Shown here piece after piece: positions 11,753 to 23,104 of a stretch of 64,000 bases of DNA. This stretch comes from Owenia fusiformis (lineage: Eukaryota; Annelida; Polychaeta; Sabellida; Oweniidae): NCBI GenBank assembly GCA_903813345.2, contig CAIIXF020000007.1, forward strand, positions 10,235,730 through 10,299,729, given 5' to 3'. The stretch's first letter is position 1. Every line of letters starts with the position of its first letter. The notes beneath the pieces are model-generated. The model searched no databases. It saw only the letters and a program-made list of their open reading frames with translations, and was not told the origin of the DNA. Made by a program: the position numbers and the translations under genes.

Positions 11753-12683
11753 CTAGTCTTTTCTACTTTTTTCTAGTTTTCTCTTGTTCCATTTTGCAAA
11801 GACCCTGGCTGGACTCCCTGACCCACCGCGGATCCTCAATGGCATCACATACACATTGGCCCCATTTTCAGGAATCTGGTCAATATTGGCAAGGTTTTCC
11901 ACGCCCCAGACGTTATGTGAGGCGAAAAGATTGTGTACAGGGATTCCGGTGATCACTGGATGGGGCTCAAAACTCAATGCATCCGTGGCTATACCAATGA
12001 TCGTACGATTTTTGACAAGCCATTCTGCCAACTCAAGACTGAATCCCGGGAATCGTAAAATCGAACTATTATTTGGGTCTTTGGCACCACTATACGCTGT
12101 TACATTCGGCCAGTTTTTACCATTACCCGAGTTCATGATAACGATCGCCCCATTTGGGATTCTACCATATTTGCTCTCCCAGGTCTCAGCGTCAACGACA
12201 TCGGCATTTGGCTCCTTACCGGATGGTACTTTACTCATCTTTTCACGAATATCAAGTACTACAGCTGGACCAACTAGATGATCTAACGGAATCTCGTTCA
12301 CTCGCCATCCTGATTCGTTGAAGTGATACGGAGCGTCTATGTGTGTACCGGTATGTTCAGGCATCTCGATGTCATTGAGGATGTAGCTGAAAAGATGAAC
12401 AAAACTTTATATTGAAGCTTTATATTGATGATCATAAATTAATTGATTGGCTCTCTAGAGACCCAACATATGTCATGAAGCAAAACAGGTGTCATGAGAA
12501 CAATAATACTTACAAGGGGCTTCCCAGAAAAGGCCCTTTGTGCACTAGCTTTAGTTTGAATGGGTTATGTCCGGGGTACTGCGGAAGTCCAGCAAACCAA
12601 TCATAGGTCATATCCACGTATAGACATTTTGAATTAGAGAAACAAAGTCCAAAAATTGCAAAGACAGTTGCCCAATGTGTCAT
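11753..12683 (-). CDS. Secreted cyclase/kynurenine formamidase-like metal hydrolase, copy 1 (two exons)
   Basis: Predicted secreted hydrolase of 267 aa from exon 1 (12683-12514) and exon 2 (12386-11753), joined across a 127-nt intron with a GTAAGT donor and a TTTTCAG acceptor; the junction falls inside codon 57. Residues 1-20 (MTHWATVFAIFGLCFSNSKC) look like a signal peptide. The metal-site motif HTGTHIDAPYHF is at 68-79 (His68, His72, Asp74, His78), with His208 in VHNLF and Glu220 in GVENL as further likely ligands. The length and fold signature fit the cyclase family (PF04199), whose known bacterial members hydrolyse N-formylkynurenine or isatin. The substrate here is unknown. The start is supported because the same Met, leader, exon length and donor occur in the two paralogues. 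The protein ends in a basic tail (KWNKRKLEKSRKD). A 5.7-kb element sits about 285 bp upstream of the ATG. Confidence 0.88.
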
Positions 12684-12968
12684 CTTCTTTCTATGTTATC
12701 ACTAATACAAGTTTAGATGATGGAATCATACTTATCAAATTTACAAAACGTTTATGGGACATATATCATATTGTTATATCATTGATGTTGACTCTATACG
12801 TTTGTACATTTACGCTTCAATCAACATCGCACTTATAAAAATTATACATATCTTTGACTTGAAATCGGAACTTGTACTTACGTTCCTCTTTAAATCCGAG
12901 GAAAAAACATGGAGCTTACTTTTCCTCGACATTTGGTTCGGTATTACTGGAAAATTCTAATCTTTCGT
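12684..12968 (-). promoter_or_regulatory. Conserved 5' flank/promoter of cyclase copy 1
   Basis: The block at about 12740-12845 matches 32415-32525 upstream of copy 3 and an orphan block at 45117-45266. The shared core contains AAAACGTTTATGGGAC and CGCTTCAATCAACAT. On the minus strand a TTTATAAGT TATA-like string lies about 150 nt upstream of the ATG. Conservation among paralogues may reflect either function or duplication. The flank ends abruptly at the insertion at 12969. Confidence 0.5.
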
Positions 12969-12983
12969 GGGGGGGGGGGGTGT

Positions 12984-13130
12984 ATAGAGATATTGTATAT
13001 CGTATAAGAGGCTGAAAATTTATTGTATATTGTATAAGAGGGGGAAAAATTTATCGTATATGGTATAAGAGCTGTAAAAAATATGGTATATGGTATAATA
13101 GAAAATATATGGTATATGGTATCTAGAATT
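12984..13130. repeat. Left subterminal GTATAT array
   Basis: Four to five diverged units of the form TTGTATATGGTATAAGAGCTGAAAA in tandem. The same motif, in inverted orientation relative to the element, forms the right subterminal array at 18545-18660. Such arrays are the usual transposase-binding layout in TIR elements. Confidence 0.75.
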
Positions 13131-13503
13131 AAAAAAGGCTAATTATGAAGAAAGTGCACCCTAAAGTTCCCCATTGTGCCAACTCTCTTACTGTAACCGT
13201 GTTGGAAAAACATGGAAAAGTAGTCTCTCTAATTGGTTCCACATTCCAGGTCAATCAATACTGTAAGTTTAGAAAAAATCCTTCTCAAACTAAGAGTTTT
13301 GTGCCCTTTTCATTCAAATTTTCACAGGAGGTGTTAAATATAGTCTCAAATAAGAATCACGCCGGATGATCAGATGAAATGAACGGAGGGGGGTAGATCT
13401 AGCTGATTTTTGGTAGAAAATTCAACAAATCTTGAAGATTTATTTTTTCAAGAGAAAGTTTACAATTGAATGGCTAAATGAATAGACGCAGTGGACGGGG
13501 GAA

Positions 13504-14600
13504 TACGAGTGGTGATCCAAAACTCTTGGAAGCCCTGCTCTAATTTTGTTGGTTTTTGATAAAATTACTTTGAACTTTCCAATAATAAAGACCAACAACC
13601 TAACTACTTTGTGTATTAATTTCATGGTGAAATGATATATTTTATGTAGTTTTCTCGATAGTTATTAATTTAGCGACCCTGCCACCCGGAACGGTATTCG
13701 CACATGACAATTTCAGCCTTAAATGTTGCCGCTATTTGACTTGTTTTGCAAGTCTTGACCACTATCTTTTCTTAAATTTTGAATGTTAAACCATGTTAGT
13801 TTACTTCCTTTGTTACTCGGCAACCAATTAATTGTGTTTTAATCATAATGTCACATATGACAATGGCCATATATGTCAAGTTCTAAGAAAATGACATCAG
13901 ACAATCAACCCACATTCTGGTATCATTTTTGCTCCAAGATGGCTGCTGAAATGCAGAACATGAAAGAAATCAAAGTGAAACAAAGAATACTACAATATAT
14001 TTTCACTATTATTGACCTTGAGCAACTACCATAGGCACAATACAGTCTAGATATGGCTCCGTGTGATTTTCTTTCTTTTCTCCAAGTTGAAAGGAGGGTT
14101 GAAAGAAAATGTTTTTACTCATTGGATGAGGTTAAGAGTGGCACTCCAGCAGCATTTGTATCACATAAACAATGGCGGTTTCATAAATATCTTTCATTCA
14201 TTGATAAAGCGGTATGAAAAATGTGTTCAAATTCGTGGAAAATATGTTGAAAAGTAGGTCTTAATATGTGAGGATGATGGCAGATGACACTCAGATTGAA
14301 AATCGGAAAATCTCTCATATCATGACTGGTGTTAGGTTGTGCACCTGCACCTAAAGTATTTGCCATATTATAACAGTTGTGACGAGATTTCTTATAATTA
14401 AATACCGTTCCGGGTAGCAAGGACCCGGTATCAAAAAATATTTAGAAAAATAAGTAAAATATATAATTTTCTATTGAAACTTATACACAAAGTTGTTCAG
14501 ATGTTTATCTTTATTATCTGAAAGTTTCATGTAATTATATTAGAAAATACAGTAGCAAAGTTAAAGCGGGGCGTCCAAGCCTTTTGGATCACCCCTCGTA
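13504..14600 (+). mobile_element. Mariner-like transposon, 1.1 kb, complete ends
   Basis: Bounded by TACGAGTGGTGATCCAAAA on the left and its inverse TTTTGGATCACCCCTCGTA on the right, with TA at each edge. It interrupts the 13359 element. Transposase remains are limited to the C-terminal domain at about 14040-14257. Shorter than the usual 1.3 kb, so internally deleted. Confidence 0.75.
14040..14257 (+). pseudogene. Mariner-like transposase C-terminal remnant
   Basis: TACAGTCTAGATATGGCTCC encodes YSLDMAPCDF, the third catalytic Asp block, and the segment ends CVQIRGKYVEK, the usual mariner C-terminus. In between there are frame changes. Non-functional relic. Confidence 0.65.
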
Positions 14601-15094
14601 TGTTAGGTCTTCTTGGATTTTTTTGAACTGTGGAGTTTTAAAATATCTATTAAAAAAGTGCAGGGTCGACAATGTGCAAATGCCAATTTTTTGCTATAAA
14701 TCAACCAACAGGGGTCTACACGACCTGTAATAAATACTTGTAAGTGAAGTAATTATCACAAAACTATTGTCATCATTGGTTTTGTAAAACACGTTACCAT
14801 ACGATATATAAAAAGTAATCTAACGTTAAAATCTAACGTTAAAATTGAACGGAGGGGGGAGTAATATGTCTATAAGACATTTTTCATTTCTCAGAGTTGT
14901 AACATCAAGTTACTGAGTAAGTGAGTTCATTTTTCAAGTACACGAATTTGTGGAAATCTCTTCCACCTTAAATACATATTACTCCACCCCCCCTCCTTTC
15001 CCTTCCCCCCCCCTCCATTCAATTATTCGATTATTTTTATCTATCATTTGGAAAATTATTTAAAAAAACCGGCAAAGAATTTTGTACTGGATAA

Positions 15095-15185
15095 AGCATA
15101 AGAATGAGATTTTATAAGAAATAATACACCGAAGGCCGAAGGCCTGAGGTTATTATTTCTTATCAAATCGAATTCGAATGCTTTA
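15095..15185. repeat. Fold-back hairpin of about 90 bp
   Basis: GATAAAGCATAAGAATGAGA and its imperfect inverse (GAATGCTTTATC) flank AAGAAATAATA..TATTATTTCTT, with a central GAAGGCCGAAGGCC. It sits within about 700 bp (15090-15790) that has no counterpart in the homologous 45476 element, so it is a probable insertion. Confidence 0.6.
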
Positions 15186-16078
15186 TCTTACTTAAATCAC
15201 ACACATTCTTATTACAGGTAAATGGTATATTGCAGGTAAATGGTCAATGATCTAATCTGGAAAATTTTATTTCTTTTGTGTTGACTGTTCATGTAGGGGT
15301 AAGTGGTTTGATACATGTAAGTGAGTGAGTTCTTTTGAGTTGACTGTTCATGTAGTTATATAGCCAATTAATTGTAACAACAAAAAGAGTTGGTTGCATT
15401 GACCTCATGAGTGAGTGACTGAGTGGGCTATAATTAGTCTAGCTTCAGTGCACTACAGGTGACTGTCCAGTCCAGAACATTGCATTTGAATACAGCAGAA
15501 TATTTGTAAGTAAGATAAGATCAATGATGTAGATAGCAACAAAAATTGATAAATTGTTTTATTCTAAAGAATGCACAGTAACAAGAGAAGGGTACATGTA
15601 TTTTTGTATATTGTTTTTAGGGAATGAAAACTATCAAAAACTGTCAATGGTCATTTATGTCTCACTTGTTTTTGATAGCTTGCCAAGTGTACATTCTTTA
15701 AAAACAATAGAAAAATAATGCACTTTACTTTTGATAAAACCATACATTCTTAAAAATAAACCACAGCAAATTCTATTGTGTTGCTACCCAAGTGGGATTT
15801 AAGTGATAAAAACGTTGCTTATATATTTATTACAGGTCGTACAGACCATTGTTGCTTGATTTATAGCAAAAACATTGGCATTTGCACGTTGGCGACGTTG
15901 ACTCATCTTAATTTTGATGAAAAATATGGTCACTATGGCTACTCGTGTTTCGGGGTATGTGGGATAAATCATTAAAATATTTGAGTATAAAGTGTTCATA
16001 CAGCGCATGTTTTAATACACGCATCACAATGCTAATATAGCATTATATAGCAAAAGGTTTTTTTTTGGTCTTCAAACT

Positions 16079-17573
16079 GTCATATGTTGGATTTCGGCTA
16101 TTTATTGGGGATTTAAACAGGTGCATATGTTAGGCCAATGCATTAACTCCAGATCAAGCAATTTGATTGAGCAATTGATGATAATTTGGACTTTGAGACA
16201 GGGAAGGTTTTTCTGAAATTTTGTTCTGATTTTTAGCCCTTTCCACATATGTTTTTTCAATGTTTGATGCACCAATATGTTGCACTTTGAGACACAGTTT
16301 TGAGACACAGTTAACCTCTAAAATATGATTTATTTGGGATAAAGTGGAAAACTGTACATGTATTTCCCATGTTATTTTCCCATAGGGAAAACTCATGTGA
16401 TCCATTGTTTTCAGCTAAATTTTGGTCATTCAAAATCTTTTAAACCCCTGCATGAATCATATTTTCATTTAAAACGCAACAGAGTGATCGATGCAACAAA
16501 CATTGAAAAACAGGTGTGGAAAGGGCTGGAAATCAGGACAACATTACAGAAAAAACATGTTGATGGGGTGCAAATTTGCACCTTCCCTGACTTAAAGTCC
16601 AAATTATTTTATAATCTCTATGATTGCTTGTCCTGGAGTTAATGCATTGGCCTAACATACACTCCTTCCATAAGTTTGGCAACCTTTTTTCTCCATTGAA
16701 CTACGTGTTAAAGCCTCTTTACGTTTGGATTTTTATTTACTTAACCGGCGATGAAATAACTTAGAGTATTGATGGAAACGTAACTTGACTTTTTTTCCAA
16801 TACCTCCAAATTTTCTCAATTTTTTTGCTCATTTACAATAGGTCGAAAATTGATGATAAATTTGATGAATTTTTGAAAATCGTCATTCCCATGTAATCCA
16901 ATGGGAAATGGAGGGTTCAGGGCAAATCAGAAATCAGGATATCTTTTCAGTAAAAGATTCAGCAAAAAATATGTTTATATAGAAAATTGAATTGTCTAAC
17001 TTTTTTGAACACTAAGTGTTTAGTTTATTTGATGAATATTAAAGTTACAGCGCTTCAAAGTCATTTTTGAAAAGAATTTTTCGCCTCCTGTGTTATTTCA
17101 ATGGGAGAGGTTTTTTGAAAAACAATTTTGACTTTAAAGCCCTATAACTTTGTTGAACCTGAAGAAACATATCAATTTTTTGTTAAATAAAGTTAGCAAA
17201 TTCAATTACCTGCCTAACTCATATTTTTTGCAAGGACTCGGATGGATGGATATTCTGTCATATGACTTGCGGCAAACCTACCATTTCCCATTGATTAACA
17301 TGGGAATGTCGATTTTCAAAAATTCATCATCAATTTCCGACCTAGTGTAATTGAGGAAAAAAATTGAGAAAATTTGGAGGTATTGGAATTAAAGTAAAAT
17401 TACGTTTCCATCAATAGTATAAGTATTTTCAACGCAGGTTAAGTAAATAAAAATTCAAAGGTAAAGAGGCTTTAACACGTAGTTCAATGGGGGAAAAGGG
17501 TTGCCAAACTTATGGAGGGGAGTGTATGCACCTGTTCAAATCCTCAGAAAATAGCCAAAATCCAATATATGAC
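16079..17573. mobile_element. Palindromic TIR element with ends GTCATATRTTGG
   Basis: Left GTCATATGTTGGATTTCGGC (16079-16098) and right GCCAAAATCCAATATATGAC (17554-17573) are inverted. The arms continue inward through ACAGGTGCATATGTTAGGCC and GCATTAACTCCAG. The right arm is split by the 16660-17524 insertion. A diverged fragment of the same family is at about 61725-61905. Confidence 0.75.
16660..17524. mobile_element. 865-bp fold-back MITE, TA target
   Basis: Ends CACTCCTTCCATAAGTTTGG and CTTATGGAGGGGAGTG. Nearly the whole length folds back, including CGTGTTAAAGCCTCTTTACG at 16706 and its inverse at 17437-17456, and CATGGGAATG near 17300. It lies between TA at 16658-16659 and 17525-17526 and splits CCTAACATATGCACC of the host element, so TA was duplicated. 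TA choice suggests mobilisation by a Tc1/mariner transposase. Confidence 0.82.
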
Positions 17574-18544
17574 TGAAATCTGTTGCAATACCGTCTGTGG
17601 TCCTTTAAAAGAAAGTTATTTCTAGTTGCATGGAGTAGTTTTCATTCTCATCAATACATCTTTGCCTTGAAATCATTCGTGAAACATGTGGTTTGAACTT
17701 TATGGAAATTTGCTTTATTTTGACACACCTTTATTTAACTTATACTGTCTTTAAGGCTGCCTTATCTGAAACCCCGAAGTGTCTCTTGTTTCAAATGTTT
17801 AAACAACCAAGTCTCGTCTTGCCTTTATTTCAAACTCTAATTTCCAGACTCGAGTCCAATCAAAAATGAATTATCTACATGGAAGTTTGTGAAGTCCTTT
17901 ATTTCTGAAACTGTTTTCAATACTTAATATTTTCAGGTAACTGCTTTACAAAATCATTGTGCATTGTGAATCTTCATTACCTATCTGATACATATTTTCC
18001 TCAGCAAACTTTATTTTCATAGAACACATGATGAATCTTTTATTCCACATTCTCAATTTTGCATCAATTATGTTTCAAGGATTTTTTTCCCTGGCTCACT
18101 ATGAAGGATTCCATTGACATTAAAATATGTCATGGGAAAGTAGGTCATAAGAAAGAGGAACACTGAGTTCCACCCATTCTAATGATGCAGGTTTTGTGCT
18201 AATTTTGAATATCTTTATGGTACTTGTACAGGTAATGGGCTAATGGCTTTAGCAAATTGCAGAAATGTTAAAGTTAGTTTTTTGGTCAAAGTAGGTTGTG
18301 AAATCACTAAAGATAAGTCATGAATCTTATATCATAAATGTGTTTTAAATCAACTTGTTTACCTGAAAATGCGGATGTACCCGAATGGTGTCTTATTCAT
18401 AATGTAATAAATGAAATCATTGTGGTATGTATGTGGAGTCTATTTCCCTTATAATAATACGTTTACTTTAGTACATGGATTCTCTCCTAATATTATTTCC
18501 TTATAAATATCCAAACTTTAATCAAAAGCAGTTTCAAAATTATC
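17574..18544. other. Unassigned interval inside the 5.7-kb element
   Basis: No ORF above 60 codons with recognisable content, no clear repeat. May be the original interior of the G-run element. Confidence 0.4.
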
Positions 18545-18660
18545 GTATATTGTATTTCACCTAAAATATCGTATATGGTATAAGAGCTGTGAAAAATATT
18601 GTATATGGTGAAAAAATATTGTATATGGTATAAGAGAGCTGAAAAATATTGTATATGCAT
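18545..18660. repeat. Right subterminal GTATAT array
   Basis: Units such as ATCGTATATGGTATAAGAG and ATTGTATATGGTATAAGAG are repeated four times up to 18660, followed by the CTCTATACAC terminus. Counterpart of 12984-13130. Confidence 0.75.
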
Positions 18661-18689
18661 TTCCAAGACCCTCTATACACCCCCCCCCC

Positions 18690-19110
18690 TTTCGTTGATG
18701 AAGAAAAGGCATTCCAAAAGTCTATGTGTACAATTTACGTTTACAATCACACATCTTGCAAATTCCGTCACCTTTATCCCATCGTTTATAATTAGATTGC
18801 CATTGCCAAAAGCTTAAGCTTGACTCCACAAAAATTTATATCATTCTAAAAATCATTTTCAACTTTAAGGTGCATCTTCACTGATTTATTTAAGGCAAGC
18901 CATGAAAGATCTGTCATTTCATAAAAAAGTTCTGTATTTTGCATCTTATTGCATTATACCAGTCTGTCACTGTCTCGTCTGAAATGAGTATTTTCTTTCA
19001 AGATCTATTGCTATTCTAATCATTATATACCTGTATATAGGTTTTTATATTCATTTGTTTCTGGGATCTTTAGGTTCACAAGATACCAAACCTTTCAAGC
19101 CTCTTACCGA
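18690..19110. other. Displaced distal 5' flank of cyclase copy 1
   Basis: GATGAAG..., ATCATTTTCAACTTTAAGG, GTGCATCTTCA and AGTTCTGTATTTTGCATCTT match 32645-32785 upstream of copy 3, showing that this DNA was adjacent to 12968 before the insertion. Confidence 0.7.
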
Positions 19111-19111
19111 T

Positions 19112-19880
19112 TTACCATGGTTTGAAATTCATAGGACGCCTAATAAAGGAGCTAGTAACACATTATAGCACAGCGATATTTGACCTGATATTCCACACCT
19201 GCATATGTCCGGTATTGTTTTTATTAAAGCCGTTAAATATTCTTCGGGCTTTTGGGCTGAATTGTGTGTGTCATTAGCAGGGGTAAAAAAATTAGTAAAA
19301 ACTAAATCACAACTTTTACAATTTTACATAATGCTACGGAAAATTATATGAAATAAATGTTGGATGTATTCTCAGCTATAAATTTGACGTTATTCTTCTT
19401 AGAAATACAAAAAAATAACGTAATCAGTACATCAACATTTTGAATTGTTTCTTCAATATCGGTGATGCAAATTGTTTCAATAAATCGTTTTTATGTTATA
19501 ATGACATATGATTAAATTATGGTAGTTTTTTTAAATCGGTCTTAATACGTTTTGAGATATGGACTTTCATCGTCAGGGGTCAACTATCAATAAAGGAGGA
19601 CTTATTGTTCTTCCTTGACTCTTGACTAACTGTGGTTACGGCTAATATTATTTTGCCCCAAGTTAGAAATTACTCAGTTGTTTAAAGTTGTTTAGCTTTG
19701 AAATAAAATGGTTTTGATTTTCACCAAATTGTGATGATAACCAATAGTAATGTCAAAAAGATATGAACATCAGAAGATTTGATGATATGCAGCAGTAACT
19801 TCGAAAGAGAAATGTAAGGCGTTTGACTGCATATGCCTCTTATGACTATTAGGCATGCCCTCTGAATCAAAAGAAGTGAG
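19112..19880. mobile_element. Second copy of the CCATGG-terminal TIR element
   Basis: From TTTACCATGGTTTGAAATTC through AGCTCCTTTATTAGGCGTCC-like sequence it is the inverse of 8500-8578. Further blocks (CAAAACG..., TCAATAAAGGAGGA, AAGGCGTTTGACTGCATATG, AGGCATGCCCTCTG) are inverses of 7780-8110. The outer end near 19880 is not defined. Confidence 0.65.
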
Positions 19881-21480
19881 TAGCTCCCATAATTCTTTGG
19901 TATTACTTGGTCTTAGGGGATTCCCCTTAGGTTTCCCTGCATGGTCCTACAAGTCATATATAGATCTATAACATGATATTCAAAATAGCGGCAAGGAGGA
20001 TTTGCTCCGAGGCTCCCAACTCGATATTCGACCTTGACCTTGATCGGTGACAACATTGGAATGGTATAACCGATCTTTTTAATCACCGTTTTCAGCATAT
20101 TCACTGGCGGATTACTTTTTGGTCATTACTGGGCCTTTTAAGGCCTTATTTTTTAATTTCAGGCCAAATTTTGAAGAAAATGGGCCTCAAAATTTCAAAA
20201 TTTGGGCCCACTTTAGGATTTTAGTGGCCCAAAAGGCAGGAACTTAATGTCTTTCATGTATAACTTTGCGGGAAATTCAAATAAACCAAGAGTTTACTTC
20301 TAATATACACTGGAGACAAGACGTGGCAAAGTTAGCTCAGCAACTTGATAAAAATGTAAGGAAAAACTTAATGGACATTGGGGGGGGGGGGGGGGGGGAG
20401 GGAGGGCTCTTGTAAATAAATGTACTGTATATAATGTTAAATAGAATTAAATATGTTATGTGAGATTTATGAAATACAAGATCATGAAGGACTAAAGGAG
20501 AAACAAAGGAATTTACAGACAAATAATTCACATATGAATTAAGGCTGACTGCTGGTTGCTCATGAGTAATTCCACCACCTCCAATTATTAGTACGCCCCG
20601 ATTTATTCAGGGCTATTGTAATTAATCACAGCAATTATGGAGTTTCCTATCAGCCAATCATTTATGATAGTTGTATCCTTTTGCAATTTACATATGTGGA
20701 GAATTTCTATCAGAAGTATTTTTACAAAAGCACATAGATATATACCACAAGTACAAATGACATATAAATTACTTATCATGAGTATTATACGCAATCTGTA
20801 TGCTTATATACAAATTATTATTGCATACAATTCAAGTAAGTCCCAAAAATCATTTCACAAATACCCTTTTACATCACTCAGAGCTGTCTTTCACTATACT
20901 CTGCATGAGAACACGTATACACATAATTCAGTTCCTCTTGGTGATATAAACTATATCATTCAAACAACATGACCATAGTGGATTATTGATTATGTTACAC
21001 TTTTGTGTGCTGACTAGAGATGGCGCCACTATTTGAACAGCGCACTGGCGAGATGGCCTATCATCCGTCTGCCGGTTAATCCAATCGAGTCAAGAGATTA
21101 ACATTTTTTCTTCCACACTACCTACCATTAAACTTGTATCTTATGTACATGTTACATATTTCCATGTCTCTCATCACCTTTACCCGTAATGCAACACGGC
21201 CCACACTACAATAAATTACAACTGTAATGAGTAAACGTTTGTTTTTATCGCATGTAGGTAAAATATTTATCCGGCTTGATCATCAATTGTCATTCAATAC
21301 AGGAAATAGAGTAAACATGTTTTCATCTACTTGTTTTTCCATTCACTTGTTTCTGTTGATATTATTGTTATACGAATATTGTTGCAAGTTAGTAAACTGC
21401 AGAGGTATCCATTATCATTTTATTCAGATATACAAGGTACAAGTGCTGCTTCCCAAATCCCACCACTTTCTAATCAAAAT
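19881..21480. other. Unassigned interval with an 18-G run
   Basis: Contains a short TTAGGGGATTCCCCTTA palindrome near 19915 and a G-run of about 18 at 20381-20398. The open frames at 20637-20972 and 21227-21603 have no family signature. The region just before 21700 may be LINE-derived, but I cannot support it. Confidence 0.4.
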
Positions 21481-21721
21481 CAAGCACCGATTACAGATAA
21501 CCTTATAAGACGACAAATGCCTTTCTTAAAATATCTGCCTCAAAATCACATGGATAATATCAATCATGACCATCTACCTAATTTTCCTTATAGAATCGGG
21601 TAAATTGATGAAATTGTTGATTCTGTCACTCGACACTTTTAATTTTTTATTAACTTTTAATTTTACAGCACATAGAATCTCAAGGCCCCTATCTACTCTA
21701 TTTAACTGATTGTGTTCAAGA

Positions 21722-22175
21722 AATGGAAGATGGGCAACATTTAATTTTCAAAAAAGGTGACAAGTCAACTACCGCCCTATTATATAAAAATTTTCAAGAA
21801 GGGAAAGCATCAAAAGGAAGATTTCTAGATATTGCATCAGTATTTGACACAATCCCTCATCACTTACTCCTCTTGAAACTTAATCTTATGGTAGAAAGGA
21901 ACAGTTCCTGAATGTCATAAAATCTTATCTCTCTGACAGTAGAATGTATGTTAACTTAGCTGGTATTTCATCTGCAATGTCAGAGCCCAACTTCATCAAC
22001 CGTGGCGTACCACAAGGGTCAAATTTGGGACCATTTTTCTAATTATATAAACATGATCTTCCCGATAAAATTGACACACCGTGCTACATCTATGCAGATG
22101 ATACTTCTCTTCAGTTCTCTTTTGATCAAAAAATCCAAAAACGTTGTTCAATCTGTAGTAAGTAACCTGATGGCA
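21722..22175 (+). pseudogene. LINE reverse transcriptase relic
   Basis: Pieces of RT in shifting frames: KGDKSTTALLY then LDIASVFDTIPHHLLLLKL (motif A region, 21722-21900), YLSDSRMYVNL and NRGVPQGSNLGPFF (about 21925-22040), then YADDTSLQFS (about 22087-22120). Order and spacing fit the CR1/L2-like RT palm. No intact frame. It is truncated on both sides. Confidence 0.75.
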
Positions 22176-22273
22176 ATTTAAAAATGGTCTAAATTATGAA
22201 AGCTTCGCTTCAGTTATTTTTCGTACCCCGCGAATGCTCATCAAAATGTGACCAACTCATTTCTTAACAATGC

Positions 22274-23104
22274 TCACAGGCTGGTATCGAAATATTTGTC
22301 CGCTGTGACGGAGCATGCTATTTTTCATAAAAACACTAAGAATACTTCACGATTTATTTTTTAACTAATATGTTTCGTTATACCATACAAAATTACTTAC
22401 TCCATGCAATGGATATATCATTTGCGGGTAACTTTCACTTCTGTTTGAAGTCCAATTACGCTGGGAAGAAAAGCTATTGATAATGGCGCCGGAGTATCAT
22501 ACTTCAAAATGTACCATTTCTTGTTTAACTTTCTAATGGCACGATATAGTGACACGATAATATTTACACATGGTTTCAGCATAACTATGAGGGTATAAAT
22601 GAGATGTTGATGTATTTGGTCTTTTTAATTCTTTTATAAAAAATATTGTTTAATTTTTTTGTCCGCTGTGACGGAGCAGTTGCAAATGTGAACTGTGAAA
22701 ATGCTCCGTCACAGCGGACAAAAAATATTAATATTATTTTTTATAAAAAAATTTAAAAGACCCAATGCATTAATATCTCATTAATACATTCAGAGTTATG
22801 CTGAAAACATATGTTAATATTATCGTGTCACTATCGTGCCATTAAAAAGTTAAAAAAGAAATGGTACATTTTAGAGTTTGATACTCTGGCGCCGTTTTCA
22901 ATAGATTATACTCCTAGCGTTATTGGACTTCAAACAGAAGTGGAGGTTACACGTAAATGATATATCCATTGCATGGAGTAAGTAATTATCTTTGATATAA
23001 CGAAACATATGAGTTAAAAAATAAATCGTGAAGCATTCTTAGTGTTTTTATGAAAAATAGCATGCTCCGTCACAGCGGACAAATCTTTCGATACCAGCCT
23101 GTGA
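22274..23104. mobile_element. 831-bp near-perfect fold-back with four copies of a 21-bp motif
   Basis: Two arms of about 403 bp (22274-22676 and 22703-23104) in inverted orientation, separated by 26 bp. Ends TCACAGGCTGGTATCGAAA and its inverse. Each arm is bracketed by direct copies of TTTGTCCGCTGTGACGGAGC, at its outer edge and at its inner edge, giving two copies on each strand. No ORF. No target duplication is obvious in the flanks. Confidence 0.85.

Larger units (their letters stand above)
13359..16000. mobile_element. CACGCC-type palindromic element, copy A (invaded)
   Basis: Starts CACGCCGGATGATCAG and aligns with the left arm of 45476-50681 (AACGGAGGGGGG, CTCAACAAAT-like, AATTGAATGGC, GAATAGACGCAGTG). 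Alignment resumes after the mariner at 14601 (TGTTAGGTC, TTGCTATAAATC, CCTGTAATAAAT), continues through a paired GGAGGGGGG/CCCCCCCTCC inner module (14843-15025), and reappears as a reverse arm at 15815-15905. The right terminus is not found, so its end is uncertain. Confidence 0.6.
12969..18689. mobile_element. 5.7-kb TIR element with G-run termini and subterminal arrays
   Basis: The left end is a 12-G run then TGTATAGAG; the right end is CTCTATACA then a 10-C run. The flanks carry TTTCGT at 12963-12968 and 18690-18695. The copy 3 flank shows the uninterrupted site (CTAATCTTTCGGTGATGAAG at 32631-32650). Just inside each end are several GTATATGGTATAAGAG-type units (12984-13130; 18545-18660). 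No transposase of its own recognised. The interior is filled with other elements: 13359-16000, 13504-14600, 16079-17573. Confidence 0.8.

Noticed and set aside
11784-12281. 165-codon plus-strand frame opposite hydrolase copy 1
   Set aside because: Antisense shadow of the exon; the same shadow appears opposite copy 2 (24930-25331) and copy 3 (31314-31733). Splice sites and motifs support the minus strand only.
20381-20398. 18-G run as another poly-G transposon terminus
   Set aside because: No following TGTATAGAG or GTATAT array and no inverted partner nearby.
22274-23104. Four copies of a 21-mer as a CRISPR-like array
   Set aside because: Only four copies, two per strand, with about 360-bp spacing inside inverted arms, in eukaryotic DNA; no spacers or cas genes.
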